The notes beneath the pieces are model-generated. The model did not search any database, had not been told where the DNA came from, and saw nothing but the letters and a program-made list of their open reading frames with translations. Positions 36,189-43,591 of a stretch of DNA of 64,000 nt are shown here, piece after piece. The position numbers and the translations under genes are program-made. The DNA is taken from the NCBI GenBank assembly GCA_964508915.1, contig CAZDVK010000005.1:1-64000 (forward strand), in the 5' to 3' direction. Numbering within the stretch: position 1 is the stretch's first letter; the number at the start of each line of letters is the position of its first letter. The DNA comes from CAZDVK01 sp964508915 (GTDB lineage: Bacteria > Pseudomonadota > Alphaproteobacteria > Paracaedibacterales > CAIULA01).

Positions 36189-37746
36189 CAGAACCACCGC
36201 CTAAGGCCACTCTGAGTTTTCTTTCATTCAACGCAAGATCATCCAAAATATCCAACACATCTGGTCTTGCAGAGCTGAGTTCGTAATCCCTTAAAGATGA
36301 CAACGTCTCTGGTGCCACAACAAGGCCCTCATCAGCTTCATGGCCCCCTCTTGCGTCTCTGAGTGTTGGCAGTTCTTTTAAAATAGTTTTTTGATCAAAT
36401 AAATATAAAGAAACAAGGGATTCTAAAACCATATCAATATCGGCGACTCTTTGCCTTAAAGTTGATAGCCCTTCTGTTTCCAAGAACAATAACCTCCCTT
36501 TTTCCAAAAATACTGGTGTTGTCATAATTTTTGTATAAGCCTCTTCAAATTCACGGTGCCTTGCTTCCATCCTTGCTACATCTTCACCTGCAATCTGCAT
36601 CGAATGCATTACGTCAACGTCATGTCCCATAAATTTTCCAAAATTTGATTGATGCATTTTCGAGAAAGGGATGCCTGTAATCAAGCGAAGTAACAGACCT
36701 AAAGATTGCTCAACTTTGGAAATATCCACATCTTCAACATGTACCTCTGTCTTACCGTCTTTATGAACACGATAGGGGTTAATGGCCACCCCACGGATAC
36801 CCTCTTCATCCAAATAACGCTCACACAACGCACATAAGTTTTCAAAATTTGGCATAACATATTCAACGTGTTTCAGCAAAGGTGATGAAGCCAATAGTTC
36901 AACCAAACGATCTATCCCTTCTGCTGTCGTTAAAAGGGTATTGTCAACGGGCGCTAAAGCTTTTGCACCGGGAGAATTTTTAGAACGTATTCTGGCTGAA
37001 AGTGTTTTAAGGTCATTAACAAACGAGCCATCTAACAAGCTTCGCAAAACCCCTAAAGTTACCAAAAAACCACCCTTAGGGTCTTGATACACGCCCTCAA
37101 CAGGGTTGTAACCTGGCAGGTAAAAACCCAAAAATGAATAGTTCCTTGCAAGAATATTATGGGGGAGTTCAGAGGTGTGGCTAGTTTCATATGCTTCTTG
37201 TGCACTCCTTATGCCATTCAAAGAGAATTCGTCTAAAGCCTCCCGAAATCGAGGATGCGCAAGATTGTTATGACCCTTTTTTGTTTTAATTAAAAAAGGC
37301 CCACTCAGAAAAACAGTATTCAAAAATCCACGACCTAAATCATCTTCGCTTACAAAGGCATCTTGAACCAAGATTCGCAAAGGAAAAACGGAACTTAATA
37401 AGGCCCTTTTCCTTTCTGAAGATTCAATCCTGTCACCCGTTTGCCCCCTTAGAATTCTTGACTTTGCCCCTAAATACTCAAAAGCAAAGTTTCGAATCAA
37501 TCCTTCCGGCAACTCTCCTAACTCTTCGCCGATCAAAGCTAAGCCAGATAAACTAGCCTCATCACCAATCCTACTAATTAAACCTTCATCTTCAGGGGAC
37601 ATATCATCCCCGACCACTATACTTTTCCCTGATGCACTGGAAATTGCTCTGGCAGCCGCTTCACCTGGTAGATGATCACTCGCCATTCCAGTACTAAATT
37701 GTGCAGCCAATAGTGTAATGAAAAATATTTTTCTATTCATAGTCAT
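36181..37746 (-). CDS. Exported 521-residue protein of unknown function
   Basis: A signal peptide (KIFFITLLAAQFSTGMA) precedes a helical mature protein. Notable stretches are FLIKTKKGHNNLAHPRFREA, LSFLGFYLPGY-like aromatic residues near 205-215, a CALCERY pair of Cys near 310, and a long charged helix near 400 (ARHREFEEAYTKIM). I recognise no family. No ribosome-binding site is visible before either ATG of the MTMNRK start. It is convergent with eipB, sharing its last 8 bp. Confidence 0.6.
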   Translation of the reverse strand: MTMNRKIFFITLLAAQFSTGMASDHLPGEAAARAISSASGKSIVVGDDMSPEDEGLISRIGDEASLSGLALIGEELGELPEGLIRNFAFEYLGAKSRILRGQTGDRIESSERKRALLSSVFPLRILVQDAFVSEDDLGRGFLNTVFLSGPFLIKTKKGHNNLAHPRFREALDEFSLNGIRSAQEAYETSHTSELPHNILARNYSFLGFYLPGYNPVEGVYQDPKGGFLVTLGVLRSLLDGSFVNDLKTLSARIRSKNSPGAKALAPVDNTLLTTAEGIDRLVELLASSPLLKHVEYVMPNFENLCALCERYLDEEGIRGVAINPYRVHKDGKTEVHVEDVDISKVEQSLGLLLRLITGIPFSKMHQSNFGKFMGHDVDVMHSMQIAGEDVARMEARHREFEEAYTKIMTTPVFLEKGRLLFLETEGLSTLRQRVADIDMVLESLVSLYLFDQKTILKELPTLRDARGGHEADEGLVVAPETLSSLRDYELSSARPDVLDILDDLALNERKLRVALGGGSVK

Positions 37747-37883
37747 TTTTTATATTTCTTATATTTTTTGATGAATGTACTAGTGTAGAATGTAAATTGA
37801 AATAATAAATTTTTGATTAATAAGAAAATAACGATCAACTAAAAATGTTTTTAATAAGATACATAACGGCCTATTACCCTACA

Positions 37884-38960
37884 TCAGGAGGGTAATACCC
37901 GATAAACTAACGGGTTTTGGGCATAAAGTTTTTTGAGAGTGGTTTGAATTGGCTCCTCACCAAACGAAACCCCTATTTTTTTCAAAACCAATGGTGTCGC
38001 AGCGTACAAATACGATCCCAATCCTTCTATTAGGTTTTGAACCTTTGCATTTTCTGATGCGGCACTTCCCACCATTTCAAAAGGCAGAACAACTCCACAA
38101 TGTTGAAAAACAGTTTCCACAATGGCTTTTTGATAATTCACATAGGGCTGATTGGAAACAAACATAATAGTTTTTATCTCCGGGTGATTTTTTAACCACT
38201 GAATCAGTTCTTCCAACGTTGTTTGGGTTGTGGGGCGTGGTAAATCTCTTTTCGGGGTATGAATTACGTGAACTGGAATTTTTAAACGGTTTAAAGGCGA
38301 ATTTTCATAAGCATATTTTATGAGGTGAGTCTCTGTTAATTGATGGAAATCAACAACTTTTTGCTGATAAGCGATATCTCTTAATTTTTCTTCAGTGCCA
38401 TCAACACCAGCTGTTATGTACCGCTCACCTGCCAGCAAAATAATTGCATTTGCTTGAATGCCGGCTTGAATCAGCTGATTCGCATAGTTAATGCGTTTTT
38501 CCATCGTTGGAAGGGTTGCCCCCAAAATGCAAATAGCATCCACTGTTTTTTGTTGTGGAACAATTTCTTTCACAAACCCCAACATCTCCAAGTTCTTCAT
38601 TATTTTTTCTGGTTCTTGTGCCATCCATTCTAAAGGTGAAACTTGCCAACGTTCTTGGATCCCTTTACGAAGGGTGAATTTGGCTTGTGTTTCCTGAACC
38701 ATGGTCAAAACATCTTGGACTAATTCTAACTTATTAGATCGCTTTGGAAACACATCATCCCACGTTTTGCCTGCTGGAATTACGCCTGATTTTTGGAGCA
38801 AATCTTGAAGGGCTTCTTTTTGAACAGTTGATTCAAACCCATAATTTTTTAAAAGCTCAGATAAAGAGCATGCTTCTTGGCCTTTTTGGGACAAAACAAA
38901 AAAGCCTAAAAAGATCATCATAACAACTAAAGCAAAAGAACTTTTTGCAATTTTTTTCAT
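37884..38960 (-). CDS. Membrane-anchored YdcF-like (DUF218-type) protein
   Basis: 358 residues. An N-terminal membrane or signal segment (FALVVMMIFLGFFVLS) is followed by about 130 helical residues and then a DUF218-like region: DAICILGATLPTMEKRINYA, AIILLAGERYIT, PRPTTQTTLEELIQWL and TIMFVSNQPYVNYQKAIVET follow the YdcF strand order. The family Arg after the last strand (HMPRS) is replaced by NYQ here, so activity is doubtful. It lies 20 nt downstream of the gene with the HicA-like domain and is probably on the same transcript. Confidence 0.6.
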   Translation of the reverse strand: MKKIAKSSFALVVMMIFLGFFVLSQKGQEACSLSELLKNYGFESTVQKEALQDLLQKSGVIPAGKTWDDVFPKRSNKLELVQDVLTMVQETQAKFTLRKGIQERWQVSPLEWMAQEPEKIMKNLEMLGFVKEIVPQQKTVDAICILGATLPTMEKRINYANQLIQAGIQANAIILLAGERYITAGVDGTEEKLRDIAYQQKVVDFHQLTETHLIKYAYENSPLNRLKIPVHVIHTPKRDLPRPTTQTTLEELIQWLKNHPEIKTIMFVSNQPYVNYQKAIVETVFQHCGVVLPFEMVGSAASENAKVQNLIEGLGSYLYAATPLVLKKIGVSFGEEPIQTTLKKLYAQNPLVYRVLPS

Positions 38961-38980
38961 GAGCGCCCCCAGCCTTTTTG

Positions 38981-40810
38981 TTACTGAAGGGATTTTAGCC
39001 TTTGTATCTTTTCACGCAACCCTAAAATTTGCTTTCGCAAATAAAAGGGCACACTCCGGCTATCCCACTTGGGTAAGGTCAAAATGGCCCCTTCTCCATT
39101 TTCCAACATCAGCATTCCAAAAGAACCATCTGGTAGTGACACAACTAGATGTGACCCCCTAGCCTCACGAACAGAGCATTCTAAGGCCTCAACATATGTT
39201 ACAAATTCTGATCGCGTAAAATTCCATGTTCCATCCAAAATAGATGCATCAACTGCCGCTGGTCGAGACGTTAATTCCTCAAGCAGTTCCAACTCAACAG
39301 TTTTAGAAGCTGTACTTGCTAGCTCATCACGTTCCTTTTTTCCTTCAGAATCCTCTGTGGAAACTTCTTCTACGCAAGCTGTTTTTGGTTTCCTTTTGGC
39401 TACTTTTTGAGACAAAAATGCACCCGACATACCCCTTGGGTCCATTTGTTTTGCTCTTAAAGTGGCTTTTTTGTCTTCTCCAGCATCAACAGTTTCTGAA
39501 CTTAGTTTTCTTAAAACGTCTTCTTTTGCTTTTCGTGTAGCTTCTAGGGCATCCTGTATCATTTTTTTCCGCCTTAATGTCCTTTTAGACTCTTTCACAG
39601 CTTTTTCCTCAGCCAGAAAAAAATCTAATTCTTCTGCATTCCCACCAAGATAGCGTGCATAAGCACCTAAAATTTGACTTGCCCCCCTATTAAATGGAAT
39701 TCCATGCTTCATTGCGTAATCAGAAAAAGCACGGGTAATAGCTGAAATTCGTTCCCATTCATCTGCAAAAACAAAAACCGTAATAAGCTGATTGGCAAAA
39801 TTGATCATTTGGTGCTGTTTAAACGTCGACTCACTGTCATCATGCGTACTTTCCAAATGCTTTTCGTAAGCCATAAATACAGACTTGAAATCATTCCAAC
39901 TTTCGAAAGAATCTGACCATTCCCCCTCAGGAAATGCAGATAATAGACTGTTAAGAAAATCAAAAGTCCTAAGACATAAATCAGCGATTCCTTCACAGTC
40001 CAAATAACTCATCGTGGCTGTATCAGCAGAAAGCTGTGCAGAGGTTGTTAAAAACCCATGTGTATCCAATTTACTGCCATCCATCACTTTGGCAAAAAGA
40101 TGTTCCGCTTTTGCTTTGCTTTCTTCATCTTTTCTTAACAAACGTGCACGAACCGCAGGTCCAACTCTCCTTGGATCTAATCTGGGCGCTGCTATACCTT
40201 GCTTCATCAAATTTTCTGCCTCAAGAGAGGCCTTTTTCCTTTCAAGAAGTTTTTTTTGCGCAGGGGTCACGGCACTTTTCTCTAAAAATCCTAAATGCAC
40301 TCTTTGGTCAGTTGCTTGCTTTAACGCATCGGCGCAATCAAAAGCTAAAGAATGTGCTCTAAACAATAAATTACCATCAACATCGTCTACCTCTTCCAAC
40401 TGACAAAAAACCCGATCCAGCATTGGCTTTGTTTGTCTATATATTTTAATATTTTCTCTTTCTGACATCCTTTCAGCAGCATCTTGTATAGCTCCAATAG
40501 CCTCTAAACGGTTACGAACTGTGGTATCAGCTGCAGCCTCCAACGGTATAATTTTATTAATTAATGTTTGCATTTCCGTTTGGGCAAGGGGTGGCAGAAC
40601 AACACCAGGAAGCTTATTTCCAATGAGCAATCGAAGCTGATGACTTAAACCAGATAAACTGGTATCTGCTGTTGGCGCCACCATCCCCCTTGATCTGAAA
40701 AGAGCACGCCTTCTAGCCAAAACACCTTCATAATCTTCCAGATCGTCCATTGAAAAAACTGAACTTACACACAGGATAGTGCTTAAAAAAAGGTAAAAAC
40801 TCAATCTCAT
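38981..40810 (-). CDS. Exported protein with C-terminal HicA-like RNase domain
   Basis: 609 residues with a signal peptide (YLFLSTILCVSSVFS). The mature part is helical and highly charged with Lys/Arg-rich helices near 400-450 and a linker with acidic Ser/Glu stretches near 465-500. Residues about 531-603 resemble HicA toxins (double-stranded-RNA-binding fold RNases): TRSEFVTYVEAL, then ARGSHLVVSLPDG with His554 at the catalytic position, AILTLPKWDS, and VPFYLRKQILGL matching the HicA PLRKAILKQLGL helix. No HicB antitoxin gene is adjacent. It may be a secreted RNase-type effector or use the fold only for binding. It is upstream of the YdcF-like gene in one apparent operon. Confidence 0.6.
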   Translation of the reverse strand: MRLSFYLFLSTILCVSSVFSMDDLEDYEGVLARRRALFRSRGMVAPTADTSLSGLSHQLRLLIGNKLPGVVLPPLAQTEMQTLINKIIPLEAAADTTVRNRLEAIGAIQDAAERMSERENIKIYRQTKPMLDRVFCQLEEVDDVDGNLLFRAHSLAFDCADALKQATDQRVHLGFLEKSAVTPAQKKLLERKKASLEAENLMKQGIAAPRLDPRRVGPAVRARLLRKDEESKAKAEHLFAKVMDGSKLDTHGFLTTSAQLSADTATMSYLDCEGIADLCLRTFDFLNSLLSAFPEGEWSDSFESWNDFKSVFMAYEKHLESTHDDSESTFKQHQMINFANQLITVFVFADEWERISAITRAFSDYAMKHGIPFNRGASQILGAYARYLGGNAEELDFFLAEEKAVKESKRTLRRKKMIQDALEATRKAKEDVLRKLSSETVDAGEDKKATLRAKQMDPRGMSGAFLSQKVAKRKPKTACVEEVSTEDSEGKKERDELASTASKTVELELLEELTSRPAAVDASILDGTWNFTRSEFVTYVEALECSVREARGSHLVVSLPDGSFGMLMLENGEGAILTLPKWDSRSVPFYLRKQILGLREKIQRLKSLQ

Positions 40811-40903
40811 GCGTAATAATACTTAAAAAATAGCATTATATTTATGATTGATGTTTATTTTTATTTTTTCAATACATATTTTAAGTATTTATACATTAAT
40901 ATG

Positions 40904-40940
40904 AAGCTGATAACCGGCCCTATAATGGGCTTTCCAGCTT
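40904..40940. repeat. Nested inverted repeat between divergent exported-protein genes
   Basis: AAGCTG (40904-40909) pairs with CAGCTT (40935-40940), and inside it GCCC (40917-40920) pairs with GGGC (40927-40930). It could be an operator for both divergent genes or a hairpin at their 5' ends. Confidence 0.45.
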
Positions 40941-41003
40941 AATTTCTGGCATTTTTAAAATAAATGTGATAAAAAAATAAAAAAATTTTAAACGAATAAC
41001 AAA

Positions 41004-41654
41004 ATGACTAAAGTATTTGCAATTTTATTTACAATATTTCTTCCCTTCACTTTTTTGAAAGCAGCTGATAACCCTTTGGAAAATGCAAGAACAGAACCGT
41101 TGACGCCCGTTTCCCGTGCAGAAGAAAGATTAAGGCAAGAATGTTCTCCCCTAGGTTTCCACACACGTGCCATTCTTCGATCTGTTTTTGGCAGAGCATG
41201 GGTTGGAGAAGAGCGCCCTTCCTTAATTGGTATGGAAAAGCACAGAAATGCACTCGTTCAACAGGTAGGTGACGAGGCCTATATATACCAGCAAGTATAT
41301 GGCTACTGCTCAGATATGATTGTTTCGATTGGATTTAAGGGGGATTTTCCGTTTAAAAAAATTCCTGCCTTAACAGGTCAAATAGAAGACCTTTACGGGG
41401 CCATAGTAGGTACAGAAAGAAATTTTCATTGTTCCTGTCATTTCAAAATTGATCAACATAATCATATGTCTGTAACAGGGGATGTAACCGAATCTAATTT
41501 TTCCCTTATCCTTTTTTATGCTCCCTCTATGGCAACGGGGCGAATTGTTTGGGATAAGGATCTTGTTGTTGAAAACATAAAAGCCACCCTTGCTGAGGCC
41601 TATACAGACAAAATAAAAAGCCAACCATGGTGGGCTACTATGTTTGTAAACTGA
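41004..41654 (+). CDS. Exported hypothetical protein
   Basis: 216 residues with a signal peptide (KVFAILFTIFLPFTFLKAA). The mature domain has four Cys (RQECSP, YGYCSD and CSC in FHCSCHFKID), suggesting disulfides, and ends in SQPWWATMFVN. I recognise no family. Little ribosome-binding signal precedes the ATG. It is divergent from the HicA-domain gene and upstream of rpsD, with TGA as the stop, which shows UGA is a stop codon in this genome. Confidence 0.6.
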   Translation: MTKVFAILFTIFLPFTFLKAADNPLENARTEPLTPVSRAEERLRQECSPLGFHTRAILRSVFGRAWVGEERPSLIGMEKHRNALVQQVGDEAYIYQQVYGYCSDMIVSIGFKGDFPFKKIPALTGQIEDLYGAIVGTERNFHCSCHFKIDQHNHMSVTGDVTESNFSLILFYAPSMATGRIVWDKDLVVENIKATLAEAYTDKIKSQPWWATMFVN

Positions 41655-41780
41655 TAAGGCCTTTCAATTCTTATTATTTTCACGAATATCAAAAAATGGT
41701 CGTTGACAAAATGGTTGAAAAATGGCAAAAATTGCCCTATTGCACAACTTTAACGACTTGTAACTAAAGGCTTTTTTTAC

Positions 41781-42395
41781 ATGACAAAACGCATTGCCGC
41801 GAAACATAAAATTGATCGCCGTTTGGGTGTTAACCTGTGGGGACGCGCAAAAAGCCCCTTTAATAATCGAAACTATGGGCCCGGTCAGCACGGTCAACAA
41901 CGGTCGAAACCATCTGACTACGGTATTCAGCTTCGCGCCAAGCAAAAGCTAAAAGGTTACTATGGCAACATTAGTGAACGCCAATTCCGTAAAATCTATG
42001 ACGAAGCTGTACGCCGTCGTGGTGACACATCTGAAAATATGGTTGAATTGCTAGAACGGCGCTTGGATGCGGTTGTTTACCGCATGAAACTGGTTTCAAC
42101 AGTTTTCGCAGCCCGCCAAATGGTAAACCATGGCCACATTTATGTGAATGGTAAGCGCGTTAACATTCCATCATTCAAAGTGCGTGATGGCGATGAAATT
42201 GTTTTAAAATCATCCATGAAAGACAATATTAACGTGGCAACTGCTACTCAATCAGCAGAACGTGATGTTCCTGATTATATCGAAGTTGATCACAAAGAAA
42301 TGAAGGGTAAATTCATTCGTGGGCCTAAGCTTTCCGATGTTCCTTATCCTGTTCAAATGGAACCTCATCTCGTGGTGGAATTTTATTCCCGTTAG
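41781..42395 (+). CDS. rpsD: 30S ribosomal protein S4
   Basis: 204 residues, the usual length. It starts MTKRIAAKHKIDRRLGVNLWG and has the S4 RNA-binding domain at about 95-160 (LERRLDAVVYRM, ARQMVNHGHIYVNGKRVNIPS). It nucleates 30S assembly. A short inverted repeat GGCAA/TTGCC at 41724-41736 lies upstream. It ends at a strong terminator, separate from the alpha operon. Confidence 0.97.
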   Translation: MTKRIAAKHKIDRRLGVNLWGRAKSPFNNRNYGPGQHGQQRSKPSDYGIQLRAKQKLKGYYGNISERQFRKIYDEAVRRRGDTSENMVELLERRLDAVVYRMKLVSTVFAARQMVNHGHIYVNGKRVNIPSFKVRDGDEIVLKSSMKDNINVATATQSAERDVPDYIEVDHKEMKGKFIRGPKLSDVPYPVQMEPHLVVEFYSR

Positions 42396-42419
42396 TCACG
42401 TTTGTTTGATTCGTTTTAC

Positions 42420-42443
42420 GCCCCGTTTATCGGGGCTTTTTTT
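42420..42443 (+). terminator. Rho-independent terminator of rpsD
   Basis: GCCCCG (42420-42425) pairs with CGGGGC (42431-42436) around TTTAT, followed by seven T. Confidence 0.92.
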
Positions 42444-42461
42444 ATATATGGAGAGCCCCCC

Positions 42462-43271
42462 ATGATTCACCCTTTGCACCATGAACACACTGAACATTGC
42501 AGCCACCACCACCCTGAGCCAGAGGAGATTATTATCCATAAAGCTGAAGATTTTGAAGGCATGCGTCAAGCAGGGCGATTGGCCGCACAAACGTTAGATT
42601 ATATCACCCCGTATGTGGTGCCTGGTGTCACAACTGACGAACTAGACCGTTTATGCCATGATTTTATTGTGTCACACGGTGCCATTCCCGCCCCCTTAGG
42701 GTATAAGGGGTTTCCAAAATCCATTTGTACATCCATCAACCATGTGGTGTGCCACGGCATTCCAGGCCCTAAAAAACTGGCCACCGGCGATATTATTAAT
42801 ATTGACGTGACTGTTATTTTGAATGGCTGGCACGGTGATACAAGCCGCATGTTTTCCCTTGGGAAAGTTGGCATACGGGCGGAAAAATTAATAAATGTCA
42901 CATACGAAGCCATGATGCGCGGTATTGACGTTGTTAAACCAGGCGCCACCATTGGTGATATTGGCCATGCCATTCAAACATTCGTTGAAAAAAATGGCTT
43001 TTCTGTGGTGCGTGATTTTTGCGGCCATGGTTTGGGAAAAATTTTTCATATGCCCCCCCAGGTGGTGCATTACGGTAAACCTGGCCAGGGCGATGTGTTG
43101 CAAGAAGGCATGTTTTTTACCATTGAACCCATGGTGAATGCGGGCAAATACCCCGTGATGATTTTACAAGATGGGTGGACAGCCGTCACCCGTGATAAGT
43201 CATTATCGGCCCAATACGAACACAGCATTGGTGTGACAACCACAGGCTATGAAATTTTCACTGTAAGTTGA
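42462..43271 (+). CDS. map: Methionine aminopeptidase type I with His-rich N-terminal extension
   Basis: About 269 residues from the ATG at 42462, preferred because GGAGAG precedes it (the frame is open from 42402). All five metal ligands of MetAP are in place: the two Asp in INIDVTVILNGWHGDTSRM, His in FCGHGLGKIFH, Glu in FTIEPMVNAG and Glu in QYEHSIGV. The substrate-binding His is in NHVVCHGIPG. It removes the initiator Met. An unusual N-terminal tail holds eight His and a Cys in about 17 residues (MIHPLHHEHTEHCSHHH), perhaps a metal-binding segment. Confidence 0.95.
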   Translation: MIHPLHHEHTEHCSHHHPEPEEIIIHKAEDFEGMRQAGRLAAQTLDYITPYVVPGVTTDELDRLCHDFIVSHGAIPAPLGYKGFPKSICTSINHVVCHGIPGPKKLATGDIINIDVTVILNGWHGDTSRMFSLGKVGIRAEKLINVTYEAMMRGIDVVKPGATIGDIGHAIQTFVEKNGFSVVRDFCGHGLGKIFHMPPQVVHYGKPGQGDVLQEGMFFTIEPMVNAGKYPVMILQDGWTAVTRDKSLSAQYEHSIGVTTTGYEIFTVS

Positions 43272-43278
43272 AAAAACT

Positions 43279-43531
43279 TGGATCCCCGCTTCCGCGGGGA
43301 TGACAAAAAGTGTTGACCTCCCACTTTAACTATAAAAGATGATCAAAAAGGATGTCATTCCCTCGAAGGAGGGAATCTATAAAAAAATGAAAATCAATAA
43401 AATTAACAGAATCTCTTTAGATCCCCGCCTACCCGGGGACGACAGGAAGAGTTGAACCCTTGTATTAAGTCGTCCTGAACTTGGTTTGCTATCGCTTGCC
43501 CTACGGGTCAGGATCTAGATACTGGGGCAAA
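43279..43531. repeat. Cluster of REP-like palindromic repeat units
   Basis: The 320-bp gap between map and the 727-aa gene carries four hairpins. ATCCCCGC/GCGGGGAT is at 43282-43301, ATTCCCTC/GAGGGAAT at 43357-43376, TCCCCG/CGGGGA at 43422-43439, and TCCTGA/TCAGGA at about 43474-43513. The first and third share the GATCCCCGC...GGGGAYGAC pattern of the dispersed intergenic repeats common in alphaproteobacteria and other bacteria, whose reading frame spells IPAxAG. No gene is credible here. Confidence 0.75.
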
Positions 43532-43591
43532 CTGGCACAAACAAGGCAAGGGCAATTCGCCCCTGTCTTAGCGTTTCAGGCACACAACGGC

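Noticed and set aside
38981..41654. A complete HicAB toxin-antitoxin locus
   Set aside because: No HicB-like partial RNase H or DNA-binding protein is encoded on either side; the neighbours are a YdcF-like protein and an exported protein.
41703..41743. Promoter of rpsD at TTGACA 41703-41708
   Set aside because: A good -35 box, but no acceptable -10 box lies 16 to 18 bp downstream.
43272..43591. A CRISPR array in the repeat-rich gap
   Set aside because: The repeats differ from one another, are palindromic and irregularly spaced, and there are no spacers or cas genes.
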